A DNA stretch of 64,000 bases, from positions 5,146,001-5,210,000 of the forward strand of contig NZ_CP117883.1 in assembly GCF_028736215.1 (NCBI RefSeq). The letters run 5' to 3'. Under the pieces are notes generated by a model that worked only from the letters and a program-made list of their open reading frames with translations, was not told the DNA's origin and did not search any database. This DNA comes from Mucilaginibacter sp. KACC 22773. Its GTDB lineage: Bacteria; Bacteroidota; Bacteroidia; Sphingobacteriales; Sphingobacteriaceae. Made by a program: the position numbers and the translations under genes. Shown here in pieces: positions 51,088 to 60,821 of this stretch (position 1 is the stretch's first letter; each line of letters starts with the position of its first letter).

Positions 51088-54000
51088 ATGGGAATGATAA
51101 AAGGGGCGCTTCAAAAACCAATTACCATATTGGTTATAGTAGCCGGGTTGTTTTTTTTCGGGATAAATGCGGTACGTACTATCAAGATCGACATTTTTCC
51201 GGATTTGAACCTACCGGTTATCTATGTATCTCACCCATACGGTGGTTTTACCCCAAACCAAATGGAGGCTTACTTTGGTAAGCAATATGTTAACCTGCTG
51301 TTATTTGTATCGGGCGTAAAAAGTATCGAAACAAAAAACATACAAGGCTTAACACTAATAAAAGTTACCTTTTACGAGGGTACCAACATGGCACAGGCCG
51401 CGGCGGAGGTCACGGCTTACACCAACAGGGCGCAGTCGGCGTTCCCGCAGGGGTCGCAGCCACCGTTCATCCTTAGGTTTGATGCCTCTACCCTGCCGGT
51501 TGGCCAGTTGGTATTAAGCAGCGCCACCCGTACCAATAATGAATTGCTTGATTATGCTTCGGTTTATATCCGCTCGTCGTTTACCTCAATACCGGGTTTG
51601 GTTGCACCTGCGCCCTTTGGAGGTAACCAGCGCACCATTTTGATTAAAATAGATCCGACCGCGTTAAGGACCCACAATTTAACGCCCGATCAGATTGTTG
51701 CTGCCCTGCGCGAAAACAACCAGAATACCCCTGCAGGTAACGTACGCATAGGCGATTATAATTACCTGGCGCCATCAAATACCACCATAAAAAATGTAAA
51801 AGATTTTGGGGATATCCCGCTGTATAAAAACGGCATCCAAACTGTATTTATGCGCGATGTGGCCACCATTGAAGATGGGGCTGATATTACCAACGGTTAC
51901 GCTCTTATCAACGGCAAGCGATCGGTTTACCTGCCTATTACCAAATCGGCCACGGCATCAACCTGGGAGGTAGTGCAAAATTTAAAGAAAGCACTACCGA
52001 GGTTCCAGGCTTTGGTACCGCCGGATGTAAAACTATCTTTTGTATTCGATCAATCGATATATGTAATAAACGCCGTTAAAAGCTTGGCCGAGGAAGGTGC
52101 TATTGGCGCGGTGCTTACCGGCTTAATGGTATTGCTGTTCCTGGGCGACAGACGCGGGGCGTTAATTGTAATATTAACTATCCCAACCTGTATCATCTCG
52201 GCAATATTCTTCCTGTCATTGTTCCACCAAACCATCAACATCATGACGCTGAGCGGACTATCGCTGGCTATCGGGATCCTGGTGGATGAATCAACGGTGA
52301 CTATCGAGAATATTCACCAGCACTTTGATATGGGCAAACCCAAGGCATTAGCCATCTGGGATGCCTGTAAGGAGATTGCTTTCCCCAAATTATTGATCCT
52401 TTTTTGTATCCTGGCGGTTTTTGCACCGGCCTTTACCATGACGGGTATCCCAGGCGCTTTATTTCTGCCATTGGCGTTAGCCATCGGTTTCTCCATGATC
52501 ATTTCTTACTTTTTGGCCCAAACGTTTGTACCCATCATGGCCAACTGGATTATGGTGAACAAGCACGAAGACCATAGCCATCCCGACGGCTTCGCGTTGG
52601 AGGATGAAGGCGAACCATGGGAGCAAAAAGAAAAAGCGATGAAGCTTGCGTTAGAGCATCACGGCGAAAAGGCTACCAGGTTTGACAAGTTCAGGGAAAG
52701 TTTTATGCGCCTGATGGACCGTATGCTACCGGCCCGCAAGCTTATTGTAACCGCGTATGTATTAGGTGCCTTTGCTTTGGCTTTTTTACTGTTCAACATC
52801 ATTGGGCGCGATGTATTGCCCAAAGTAAACTCCGGAACATTCCAGGTGCGTTTGCGTGCCCCGGATGGTACCAGGCTTGAACGCACCGAGCTTATCGCGG
52901 TTAAAGCACAGCATATATTGGGCGAAATTGTGGGCAAAAACCATATTGCCATCACCTCCACATTTGTTGGCTCGCACCCGTCGTCGTTTTCAACCAACCC
53001 TATATATCTGTTTATGGCCGGCCCGCAGGAGGCCGTTATGCAGATAAGCTTAACCGAGGATTACAAAGTAAACCTTGATGATTTGAAAGAAAAAATACGC
53101 TACCAGGTAGCTAAACAAATACCGGGGGTGAAACTCTCTTTCGAGCCGATAGAACTTACCGATAAAATTTTGAGCCAGGGCTCGCCTACGCCTATCGAGA
53201 TAGCCTTATCCGGCAAAAACAAAAAGCAAAACCAGGAATATGCCTTCAAAATTTTAGATAAGCTGAAGGATATCAAATACCTGCGCGATGCACAAATAGG
53301 GCAGTCATTTAATTACCCAACTATCGATATCAATATCGACAGGCAACGGGCTGCTCAATTAGGCGTAGGACTAAACGACATTTCCCGATCGTTGGTAGCC
53401 TCTACATCATCATCAAGGTTTACCGAAAAAAACAACTGGATTGATGAAAAGGCGGGCCTAAGCTACCTGGTACAGGTACAGGTACCAGAGTACCAGATGA
53501 GCAGCCTGAACGATGTGCGCGAGATACCCGTACTGGCCAACCAGGCCCGCCCGGTACTGGGCGACGTTGCCGATATTAAAACTGGGGTTACCAATGGCGA
53601 AAACGATAATATTGGCGCTATCCCTACCCTATCGGTAACGGCCAACTTATACAATAAAGACCTGGGTACCGCAACAACCGATGTACAAAAGGCAATTGAC
53701 GCTTTAGGGAAACCGCCCCGCGGTTTAACTATTGAAATGCGCGGTATGAGCCAAACACTAACAGCTACGCTGGATAGCCTGCAATCGGGCTTGATAGTGG
53801 CCATCCTGGTAATATTCCTGATGCTGGCTGCTAACTTTCAGTCGTTTAAAATGTCATTGGTCGTATTATCAACAGTACCGGCGGTGTTGTTTGGATCATT
53901 GTTTTTAGTAAAAATAATGGGGTCAACGCTCAACCTGCAATCGTACATGGGTATGATCATGTCGGTAGGTGTATCCATCTCCAACGCGGTATTGCTGATA

Positions 54001-54333
54001 ACCAACGCCGAAGAATTACGCAAGCATAATGGCGATGCATTAAAATCAGCCCGCGAGGCAGTTGCCCTACGTTTACGCCCTATTTTAATGACCAGTTTGG
54101 CCATGATTGTGGGGATGGTGCCCATGGCATCGGGCCTGGGCGAAGGGGGCGATCAAACATCGCCATTAGGCCGTGCCGTTATTGGCGGGCTTATAGCCTC
54201 AACCTTTGCAGCTTTACTGGTGTTACCCCTGGTTTTTGCCTGGGTACAAGCCGATGCCACAACCCAATCCGTTTCGTTAGACCCAGAAGATAAAGAAAGT
54301 AAATTTTATGTCCCTTTACATCATCATGAATAA
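51088..54333 (+). CDS. RND-family efflux permease
   Basis: A 1081-aa inner-membrane pump (start at 51088, MGMIKGALQKPITI; an in-frame ATG 45 nt upstream lies in the TolC gene). Layout: TM1 at about 15-32, first porter domain, TM2-6 at about 345-480, an inter-repeat cytoplasmic section with His/Glu-rich loop, TM7 at about 570, second porter domain, TM8-12 to about 1060. In TM4, LSLAIGILVDESTVTIEN replaces the Asp-Asp pair of AcrB by Asp-Glu. Substrate not predictable; drug or hydrophobic compound efflux is most likely. Overlaps the adaptor gene by 8 nt. Confidence 0.92.
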   Translation: MGMIKGALQKPITILVIVAGLFFFGINAVRTIKIDIFPDLNLPVIYVSHPYGGFTPNQMEAYFGKQYVNLLLFVSGVKSIETKNIQGLTLIKVTFYEGTNMAQAAAEVTAYTNRAQSAFPQGSQPPFILRFDASTLPVGQLVLSSATRTNNELLDYASVYIRSSFTSIPGLVAPAPFGGNQRTILIKIDPTALRTHNLTPDQIVAALRENNQNTPAGNVRIGDYNYLAPSNTTIKNVKDFGDIPLYKNGIQTVFMRDVATIEDGADITNGYALINGKRSVYLPITKSATASTWEVVQNLKKALPRFQALVPPDVKLSFVFDQSIYVINAVKSLAEEGAIGAVLTGLMVLLFLGDRRGALIVILTIPTCIISAIFFLSLFHQTINIMTLSGLSLAIGILVDESTVTIENIHQHFDMGKPKALAIWDACKEIAFPKLLILFCILAVFAPAFTMTGIPGALFLPLALAIGFSMIISYFLAQTFVPIMANWIMVNKHEDHSHPDGFALEDEGEPWEQKEKAMKLALEHHGEKATRFDKFRESFMRLMDRMLPARKLIVTAYVLGAFALAFLLFNIIGRDVLPKVNSGTFQVRLRAPDGTRLERTELIAVKAQHILGEIVGKNHIAITSTFVGSHPSSFSTNPIYLFMAGPQEAVMQISLTEDYKVNLDDLKEKIRYQVAKQIPGVKLSFEPIELTDKILSQGSPTPIEIALSGKNKKQNQEYAFKILDKLKDIKYLRDAQIGQSFNYPTIDINIDRQRAAQLGVGLNDISRSLVASTSSSRFTEKNNWIDEKAGLSYLVQVQVPEYQMSSLNDVREIPVLANQARPVLGDVADIKTGVTNGENDNIGAIPTLSVTANLYNKDLGTATTDVQKAIDALGKPPRGLTIEMRGMSQTLTATLDSLQSGLIVAILVIFLMLAANFQSFKMSLVVLSTVPAVLFGSLFLVKIMGSTLNLQSYMGMIMSVGVSISNAVLLITNAEELRKHNGDALKSAREAVALRLRPILMTSLAMIVGMVPMASGLGEGGDQTSPLGRAVIGGLIASTFAALLVLPLVFAWVQADATTQSVSLDPEDKESKFYVPLHHHE

Positions 54334-55456
54334 ATTTAAAAATAAACCGATACTTATCCTTGCCGCTTTTGCTATTGCTTTAAGCTCATTAAGTGCTTGC
54401 CACTCTGATGATAAGGAAAAACAGGACCAGCAGGCTGAAGAGCAAACACAGGCGGCTGCCGAAACACCAACCGTTGAACTGGTGACGGTAGCCAAAGGCA
54501 AATTAAGCAGCAGCATTTCCATCCCCGGCGAACTGATCCCTTACCAGCAGGTGGATCTTTATGCAAAGGTTAACAGCTACGTTAAAAAACTTTTGGTTGA
54601 TATAGGGTCTGAAGTACATGCCGGCCAGTTGCTGGTGGTGTTAGATGCGCCCGAAATCAACTCGCAGCTGGCAGCTGCTCAATCGCGCATTAAGCAATAT
54701 GAGGCTGTTTACTATGCCAGCAAAGCAACTTACGACAGGTTGGTAAGCACCAGCAAAACCCCAGGAACTATTTCGCTTAACGACCTGGAACAGGCCGAAG
54801 CTAAAAAGAACGCGGATATGGCTAACGTAGAAGCTGCCAAATCGGCCTTAAAAGAAGTATCGGCTAACCTGGCTTACCTGGAGATAAGGGCCCCTTTTGA
54901 TGGTGTTATAACCAGCCGTAATGTAAACCTGGGCGCTTATGTAGGCCCCGGTGGTAAAGGATCTGATCCGTTGTTTACTTTACAGGATCAAAACAGGCTG
55001 CGTTTGGTGGTATCGGTACCCGAAAACTACACCGGGTCATTAAGCAATAAAAGCGAAGTAAATTTTACCATAAAAGCTTTACCCAATGAAAAATTCACTG
55101 CCCAGGTAAAACGAATGGCCGGCGCGCTTGATGAAAAGCTAAGAGCCGAGCGTTTGGAAATGGATGTTTACAATAAAAGCAAAAAGCTATTGCCGCATAT
55201 GTTTGCCGAAGTTAACGTTCCGCTGCCCGACGGCGACAGCACTTTTGTGGTAGCCAAAACAGCAGTTGCAACCTCGACAGAAAAAGTATTTGTAATAAAA
55301 GTGGTAAACAATAAAGCCCAGTGGGTTGATGTAAAAAAAGGGCTTACCTCGGGCGATATGATGGAGATATTCGGAGATCTTAAACCCGGGGATAAACTGG
55401 TAAAAGTTGCCAGTGATGAAATAAGGAACGGAAGCAACGTGAAGGAAAAACAGTGA
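54326..55456 (+). CDS. RND periplasmic adaptor (membrane fusion) lipoprotein
   Basis: A 376-aa adaptor; the start at 54326 overlaps the permease stop. N-terminal lipoprotein signal with lipobox LSAC (Cys at about residue 25). An acidic linker is followed by the barrel-sandwich half-motifs (VDLYAKVNSYVKKLLVDIGS and LEIRAPFDGVITSRNVNLGA), an alpha-hairpin between them (about 110-185), a beta-barrel, and a C-terminal membrane-proximal domain (KKGLTSGDMMEIFGDLKPGD). It bridges the permease and the TolC protein. Last gene of the operon. Confidence 0.92.
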   Translation: MNKFKNKPILILAAFAIALSSLSACHSDDKEKQDQQAEEQTQAAAETPTVELVTVAKGKLSSSISIPGELIPYQQVDLYAKVNSYVKKLLVDIGSEVHAGQLLVVLDAPEINSQLAAAQSRIKQYEAVYYASKATYDRLVSTSKTPGTISLNDLEQAEAKKNADMANVEAAKSALKEVSANLAYLEIRAPFDGVITSRNVNLGAYVGPGGKGSDPLFTLQDQNRLRLVVSVPENYTGSLSNKSEVNFTIKALPNEKFTAQVKRMAGALDEKLRAERLEMDVYNKSKKLLPHMFAEVNVPLPDGDSTFVVAKTAVATSTEKVFVIKVVNNKAQWVDVKKGLTSGDMMEIFGDLKPGDKLVKVASDEIRNGSNVKEKQ

Positions 55457-55552
55457 GTTTGGTGAGTGGTGAGGAGTGAGTGGTGAATGGTTAATAGCAT
55501 AAATAAGACGTGCAACGTTTTAGCCGGCCGATGCGTCTTATAAACAAAAAAG

Positions 55553-56257
55553 ATGATTATGAAAAAACTTATCTTCTCTGGGATGGCATTGCTGTTTACC
55601 ACTTTCATAGCTATTAATGCATCAGCGCAAGTGGTTACACGAAGTGTATCGGGCTATACAGGTATTGCCTGCGGCGGCCCGTTCAATGTGTTTATAAAAA
55701 TTGACGGCACAGAAAGCATTAAGCTTGATGTAGATGCCGATGTAGTGAACGATATTAAAACCGAAGTAGAAAACGGGGTGCTAAAGGTTGAATTTAAAGA
55801 TCATTGGAACAAGCACAACAATATTAAACGCGCCAATATTTATATTACGGCTAAAACGTTAAAATATTTGGGCAACAGTGGGTCGGGTAATGCAACCGTA
55901 GATGGCGTATTAACCGGCGATAACGCCAAAGTAGCATTGAGCGGTTCGGGCAATGTTAAAACCGCGGTTAAGTCGTCAACACTCGATTTACGTTTAAGCG
56001 GTTCTGGTTCTATCGATATTAAAGGAAGCACCGGCATGGCTGATGTAAACATAGCAGGATCTGGCGAGGTAAATGGCAAAGAACTGAAAACCGAAACCGT
56101 AGAAGCCAGGATTGCAGGTTCGGGCAGTGTTAATATCATAGCCAATAAAACTGTGTCGGCACGTATAGCAGGCTCGGGCAGTGTTTTATACTCGGGCAAC
56201 GCCACAACCGGCGAAACAAAATATATGGGATCGGGCAGGGTGAGTAAAGTAGACTAA
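55553..56257 (+). CDS. Head GIN domain (DUF2807) auto-transporter-adhesin-like protein
   Basis: A 234-aa exported protein with signal peptide (residues 1-25, ending NASAQ); the ATG at 55559 is equally possible. The mature part is a beta-solenoid of short repeats: SGSGNATVDGVLTGDNAKVA, SGSGNVKT, SGSGSIDIKG, IAGSGEVNGKE, IAGSGSVNI, spaced about 18-20 residues. This is the 'GIN' domain pattern (Gly-x-Ile-Asn-like). Function unknown, envelope-associated. It stands alone 96 bp after the efflux operon. Confidence 0.88.
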   Translation: MIMKKLIFSGMALLFTTFIAINASAQVVTRSVSGYTGIACGGPFNVFIKIDGTESIKLDVDADVVNDIKTEVENGVLKVEFKDHWNKHNNIKRANIYITAKTLKYLGNSGSGNATVDGVLTGDNAKVALSGSGNVKTAVKSSTLDLRLSGSGSIDIKGSTGMADVNIAGSGEVNGKELKTETVEARIAGSGSVNIIANKTVSARIAGSGSVLYSGNATTGETKYMGSGRVSKVD

Positions 56258-56260
56258 TGT

Positions 56261-56312
56261 TTAAGTCCTTAGTCTTGAGTCAAAAGTCAATTTATTGTTC
56301 TTGACTTAGAAC
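56261..56312. repeat. Short dispersed repeat, family A
   Basis: TTAAGTCCTTAGTCTTGAGT and TTCTTGACTTAGAAC words; same family as 541-577. Confidence 0.5.
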
Positions 56313-56364
56313 TATCCGTCATTATGTGATTAACATAGCACAAAAAAGTATATCACTTATTTTC

Positions 56365-56501
56365 AAAAGGAAAGAGGCTGTATCATAAATCAAAATGACC
56401 GTCTGAGAATCGCCTGTACGAAAATTGCCTCCATCAGGTACCCGAATAAATCACACAAAAAAGAGGCTGATCATGATTTATGATACAGCCTCTTTCCTTT
56501 T
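56365..56501. repeat. 137-bp MITE-like element with 28-bp perfect terminal inverted repeats
   Basis: The left arm AAAAGGAAAGAGGCTGTATC-ATAAATCA (56365-56392) is the exact reverse complement of the right arm (56474-56501). The 81-bp interior has no ORF. The GAGGCTGTATCATAAATC type end resembles IS ends seen in Bacteroidota, so this may be a non-autonomous remnant. It also makes a strong hairpin between convergent genes. Confidence 0.8.
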
Positions 56502-56527
56502 AAGGTTATTTTATAGAGGCTATAATA

Positions 56528-57190
56528 TCATTCAAACTTAAACACATCGCCTAGGTTGGCGTTATCGCTGGTGCTCACTTTCATATCTTTAATTTTGCCG
56601 GTGCTTATGCTGTATACCCAGCCGTGTACGGCCAGCGGCTGCCCATTTTTCCAGGCATTTTGCACTATGGAGGTTTTGCAAAGGTTATAAACGTTTTCAA
56701 TTACGTTTAATTCTACCAGGCGATTGGTACGTTCCTGCTCATTTTCAATAGCGTCAAGTTCCTCTGCATGCAGGCGGTAAACATCTTTAATGTGGCGTAG
56801 CCAGTTATCTATCAAACCAAATTCGTGATTACTCATAGCGGCAATAACGCCTCCGCAACCGTAATGACCTGTTACAATAACGTGTTTTACTTTCAACACA
56901 TTTACCGCATAATCCAATACCGATAACATATTCATATCCGAGTGTATCACCATATTGGCAATGTTACGGTGTACAAATATTTCGCCCGGCGATGTATTGG
57001 TGATCTGGTTGGCCGGCACGCGGCTATCTGCACAGCCTATCCAAAGTACCGGCGGTGTTTGGCCGTTGGCCAATTTTTTAAAATAGTCAGGATCTTCAGC
57101 CAAAGCATCGGCAATAAATTGTTCGTTACCTTCTAAAAGGCTTTCGTAAGTAATATGGCTTGTGTCGTGTATTAATTTTTTGGCACACAT
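56528..57190 (-). CDS. Beta-carbonic anhydrase, copy 1
   Basis: A 220-aa zinc enzyme for CO2/bicarbonate interconversion. The zinc ligands are in IGCADSRVPANQ (Cys, with the adjacent Asp-Arg dyad) and TGHYGCGGVIAAM (His and Cys). It is a close paralog of the one at 58321; this copy has a shorter N-terminus. It lies next to a YoaK-type membrane protein. The second copy and a SulP transporter are within 3.6 kb. Confidence 0.93.
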   Translation of the reverse strand: MCAKKLIHDTSHITYESLLEGNEQFIADALAEDPDYFKKLANGQTPPVLWIGCADSRVPANQITNTSPGEIFVHRNIANMVIHSDMNMLSVLDYAVNVLKVKHVIVTGHYGCGGVIAAMSNHEFGLIDNWLRHIKDVYRLHAEELDAIENEQERTNRLVELNVIENVYNLCKTSIVQNAWKNGQPLAVHGWVYSISTGKIKDMKVSTSDNANLGDVFKFE

Positions 57191-57220
57191 AATTTTAGTA
57201 GATTATTGTTAGATAGTTTT

Positions 57221-57967
57221 TTATATCGATCTGCCTTTATCGGCCCAAAACAAACGGGTTATTTTGTGCAGCGCAACGGGCGATAAATCATAATATAATA
57301 TCGTAAGCAAAATTAATGGAATGAAGTAAAAAATTGCAAAATCGTACAGATTAAATAAAAATCCGCCGGCAATGGCCCCGATAAAATAAAAAGAAAGCAC
57401 CGTTAGCCGAACGATAATCTTATTTCGGATAACCGTTGTTTTCTCTACATTAGGATGTACCCATTCTGAAACATCGCCCCCCAGGTCGGTAAACAAGCCG
57501 GTTAAATGGGTAGATTTTATCAACCCGCCCGATATGGTAGACACCAGGCTATTTTGCAAGCCCATACAAAAGATAATAACACCTATAACTATTTCGCGTT
57601 CCAGGTCAGTCTCTTTATAAAAATTATGCCCGTAAATAGCCACAAATAAGAGCAAAACGATCTCGATAATTATTGGTGTAGAATGCGCCCGGTACCTGCT
57701 CTTATACTCCAGCGAACGCACAATAAAGTTAGATAAAAAGGCACCGGCAAAAAACAGCAGCAGCCAAATTACAAATACGATGATCTCTCTGAAGTTTTGC
57801 TCCACAATATGTTTGGCCAGGTTAGCCACATGGCCGGTAATGTTGGATGTAAAGGCCAAAAACGCAACCATACCGGCCACGTTGGTAACACCCGAGACAA
57901 AAGCTGTTGACGACGCCAGCAATAAATTTTGTTTAAGTGTGCGTTCTTCTTTTGATTGCCTTAGCAT
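57221..57967 (-). CDS. YoaK/DUF1275 family membrane protein
   Basis: A 248-aa protein with six or seven TM helices (for example about 15-37, 50-75, 90-110, 118-140, 180-205, 210-230). Typical DUF1275 features: NLLLASSTAFVSGVTNVAGM, NITGHVANLAKHI, FCMGLQNSLVST and TGLFTDLGGDVSEW. Function unknown; often annotated as a possible transporter. Position between the two carbonic anhydrases is suggestive of a link to CO2/bicarbonate handling but not proof. Confidence 0.88.
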   Translation of the reverse strand: MLRQSKEERTLKQNLLLASSTAFVSGVTNVAGMVAFLAFTSNITGHVANLAKHIVEQNFREIIVFVIWLLLFFAGAFLSNFIVRSLEYKSRYRAHSTPIIIEIVLLLFVAIYGHNFYKETDLEREIVIGVIIFCMGLQNSLVSTISGGLIKSTHLTGLFTDLGGDVSEWVHPNVEKTTVIRNKIIVRLTVLSFYFIGAIAGGFLFNLYDFAIFYFIPLILLTILYYDLSPVALHKITRLFWADKGRSI

Positions 57968-58020
57968 AGGTAGCCGTTGTTTATAACCAACGGTTAAAAA
58001 TAGTATAAAAAAATCAAAAG

Positions 58021-58080
58021 CCTCTCCTAAACAACGAAGCTTTCATGAGTACAAAAAATATTAAACTGCGATCATCCTCT
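58021..58080. repeat. Dispersed intergenic repeat, family E
   Basis: GAAGCTTTCATGAGTACAAA followed by TTAAACTGCGATCATCC; related over about 60 bp to 39621-39680. Confidence 0.55.
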
Positions 58081-58223
58081 TCAAAGAAGAAGACTTTAAA
58101 ATAAGGTTAGTGGCTTGAAAAAGTTATCCTCAAATAATCGTATCAACAGGAGATTTAATACCCCCCTTTCTATCTAATATAAAAATCAAAGTCCTCTCCT
58201 TTGCGGAGGATTTAGGTGAGGCA

Positions 58224-58254
58224 AAAAACCCCGGCCATTTTCATGAGCCGGGGC
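58224..58254 (-). terminator. Rho-independent terminator of the second carbonic anhydrase gene
   Basis: On the minus strand CCCCGGC-TCATGAAAATG-GCCGGGG is followed by TTTTTT, 67 bp after the stop at 58321. Confidence 0.85.
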
Positions 58255-58320
58255 TAATCAAACATAATAAACCCCAGATGCCAATCAAACAAAGGGAGGC
58301 TATTTCAATCAAACAAAAAA

Positions 58321-59043
58321 TTAATGCGAGGCCACGGCCTCAACGCTATCCAGCTCATACACATAACCTAAATTATGCGGACTGCTGCTGCTCACTTTAA
58401 TATCCTTCACCAAACCGGTACCTAAATCTATTACCCAACCGTGTACTTCCAGGTCGTGGCGCTCCATCCAGGCATTTTGGATAATGGATGTTTTGCACAG
58501 GTTATACACCTGCTCACTTACATTCAGCTCCACCAACCGGTTTTGCTTTTGGGTTTCGTCGGTAATACGGTCAAGCTCATGACTGTGCAGGCGGTACACA
58601 TCTTTAATATGGCGCAACCAATTATCAATTAAGCCAAACTGCTTATTGCTCATTGCCGCGGCAACGCCGCCGCAGCCGTAATGACCGGCAACTATCACAT
58701 GCTTTACTTTAAGCACGTTAACGGCATAATCCAGCACGCTTAGCATATTCATATCCGAGTGTACGCATACATTCGCAATATTCCGATGCACAAATACCTC
58801 GCCCGCTTTGGTGCCTGTAACCTCGTTGGCAGGTACACGGCTGTCGGAGCAGCCTATCCATAAAACCTGCGGATGCTGGCCTTTAGCCAGGTTAGTAAAA
58901 AAGTTGCTGTCTTCTTTTAACTTTTTATCAACCCACTCGGCATTGCCGCGGATAAGGGCTTTGTAGCTATCGGCCTGGGCCAGTTGTATGTTGGTGGTAT
59001 CAATTACCGGTTTATCGTTTTTTTTATTTTCTATAAGTGCCAT
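58321..59043 (-). CDS. Beta-carbonic anhydrase, copy 2
   Basis: A 240-aa paralog of the enzyme at 56528 with an extra N-terminal stretch of about 20 residues and a slightly longer C-terminus. The zinc ligands are in IGCSDSRVPANE (Cys, Asp-Arg dyad) and AGHYGCGGVAAAM (His, Cys). It starts 96 bp after the SulP stop on the same strand, so the two may be cotranscribed, as SulP and carbonic anhydrase genes commonly are. Confidence 0.93.
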   Translation of the reverse strand: MALIENKKNDKPVIDTTNIQLAQADSYKALIRGNAEWVDKKLKEDSNFFTNLAKGQHPQVLWIGCSDSRVPANEVTGTKAGEVFVHRNIANVCVHSDMNMLSVLDYAVNVLKVKHVIVAGHYGCGGVAAAMSNKQFGLIDNWLRHIKDVYRLHSHELDRITDETQKQNRLVELNVSEQVYNLCKTSIIQNAWMERHDLEVHGWVIDLGTGLVKDIKVSSSSPHNLGYVYELDSVEAVASH

Positions 59044-59139
59044 GATGTTTTTCTTTTTTTAATTGTTAATTACTGGTATTGCTAAATCTGTTTAACGGCG
59101 ATGTGCCGCAACTCAAAACTGATAACGCAATACTCAAAA

Positions 59140-60744
59140 CTAATTAGGGTTATACATTAATTCTTTTAAAGGAGGTACATCGTACTTGTCCTTTATTTCA
59201 AGTAGTTGCACCACTATGCCCTTGGTATAGGCATTGTGTTTGTAATTGTGGATGATCTCGAGCACATCCGGATCTATGTAACGCGAGTTGGAGCCGTCGA
59301 TAATCACATCCGTTCCGCTTGGCAGGCTGGTAAGCGTAATTTGTATGGCCGCTTTATTTAAAAAAGATACCTCCTCGGCCAGTTTAATCCTGATCACCTT
59401 TTTATCGCCGTTTTTAGTAATCTGGTAAAAATACGGGTTGCGTAAATTGGTGCGCAGTATGTAAAAGATACCTACAAGCATGCCAATGCCAACACCTATC
59501 AACAGGTCGGTTAAAACAACGGCCACAATGGTTACCACAAACGGAATAAACTGACTTAGCCCCTGGTGCCACATGTGTTTAAACAGGGCAATACGCGCCA
59601 GCTTATACCCTGTCATGAGCAGGATAGCAGCCAAACAGGATAAAGGGATTAAATTGATTAATACCGGGATAAACAACAGCGATATTAATAAAAGTAAGCC
59701 GTGAACTACGGCGCTGGTTTTGGTACGCGCGCCCGAATTAACGTTGGCAGACGACCGAACGATAACAGCTGTCATAGGCAAACCGCCTAAAAGGCCGCTG
59801 GTAATGTTACCTATACCCTGGGCTACAAGCTCGCGGTTAGTTGGCGAAATGCGTTTAATCGGGTCTATCTTATCAACGGCTTCCAAGCTAAGCAAAGTTT
59901 CAAGGCTGGCAACCACGGCAATTGTAAAGGCGGTTATCCAAACCTGCTTGTTACCAATGCTGCTAAAATCTGCCGTTTTAAAAAGGGCAAAAAACTCGGT
60001 ACTGCTGTTTACAATAGGTATGTGTACAAATTGCTTGTCAAGCAGTGCCAAACCTGTATTTTTAAATGCCAGGCTTAAGGCAATGCCCGCCAATACAACC
60101 AGCAAAGGCGCGGGCACCATAGCCATTTTTTTGAATTTTGGCCAATATATCATCAAAGCCAATGAAACTATGCTGATAATTACTGCCCCGTAGTTAATTT
60201 TACTCAACGCGCCCAGCACACCCGAAAAACTATTGTGTTCATCGGCCTGGTTAAAGCCTTCATCACCTTCAAAATCGGCATCGTAGCCCACCGCGTGCGG
60301 AAACTGCTTCATGATCAGGATGATGCCGATAGCGGCCAGCATGCCTTCAATCACCGCCGACGGAAAGTAGTTGGCTATAGTTCCTGCCTTTAAAATACCC
60401 AGCAAAATCTGGAAAATGCCAGCCAGTACAAGCGCCAACAAAAATGTCTCATATGCACCAAGGCTGGTTATAGCGTTTAATACAATAACGGTTAAACCCG
60501 CCGCAGGGCCGGCCACGCTGAGTTGCGAACCGCTCAACGAGCCTACAACCACACCGCCAATGATACCGGTAAGCACACCGGCAAATAATGGTGCGCCCGA
60601 TGCTAAAGCTATACCAAGACATAAGGGTAAGGCTACCAGGAATACAACCAGACTGGCCGGAAGATCGCGTTTTAAGTTTTTGGGCAAAAAGTATTTTTTT
60701 AGGTTAAGATTGCCCATGGCAAATCCACCTTGCTTAATTGACAT
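59140..60744 (-). CDS. SulP-family inorganic anion transporter (possible bicarbonate uptake)
   Basis: A 534-aa transporter with about 12-14 TM segments. It begins (after MSIKQGGFAMGNLNL) with KKYFLPKNLKRDLPASLVVF, as in SulP proteins, and carries GSLSGSQLSVAGPAAGLTVI, and PMTAVIVRSSANVNSGARTK. The C-terminal about 80 residues form a reduced STAS domain (VIDGSNSRYIDPDVLEIIHN). An ATG at 60717 is an alternative start. SulP proteins carry sulfate, bicarbonate or other anions; the two adjacent carbonic anhydrases favour bicarbonate (inference). Confidence 0.88.
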   Translation of the reverse strand: MSIKQGGFAMGNLNLKKYFLPKNLKRDLPASLVVFLVALPLCLGIALASGAPLFAGVLTGIIGGVVVGSLSGSQLSVAGPAAGLTVIVLNAITSLGAYETFLLALVLAGIFQILLGILKAGTIANYFPSAVIEGMLAAIGIILIMKQFPHAVGYDADFEGDEGFNQADEHNSFSGVLGALSKINYGAVIISIVSLALMIYWPKFKKMAMVPAPLLVVLAGIALSLAFKNTGLALLDKQFVHIPIVNSSTEFFALFKTADFSSIGNKQVWITAFTIAVVASLETLLSLEAVDKIDPIKRISPTNRELVAQGIGNITSGLLGGLPMTAVIVRSSANVNSGARTKTSAVVHGLLLLISLLFIPVLINLIPLSCLAAILLMTGYKLARIALFKHMWHQGLSQFIPFVVTIVAVVLTDLLIGVGIGMLVGIFYILRTNLRNPYFYQITKNGDKKVIRIKLAEEVSFLNKAAIQITLTSLPSGTDVIIDGSNSRYIDPDVLEIIHNYKHNAYTKGIVVQLLEIKDKYDVPPLKELMYNPN

Positions 60745-60821
60745 AAGAAATGTGTTTGAATAAAAATTTAAATGAATTGTAAAGCGTTACAGCCCGGATA
60801 AGAAATATCCGGTTAAATCAT

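Larger units (their letters stand above)
57968..58320. other. Gene-free region (353 bp)
   Basis: Contains the family E repeat (58021-58080), a TCCTCTCCTTTGCGGAGGA hairpin near 58193, and the terminator at 58224-58254. No ORF is credible. The YoaK promoter should lie at its left end. Confidence 0.6.
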
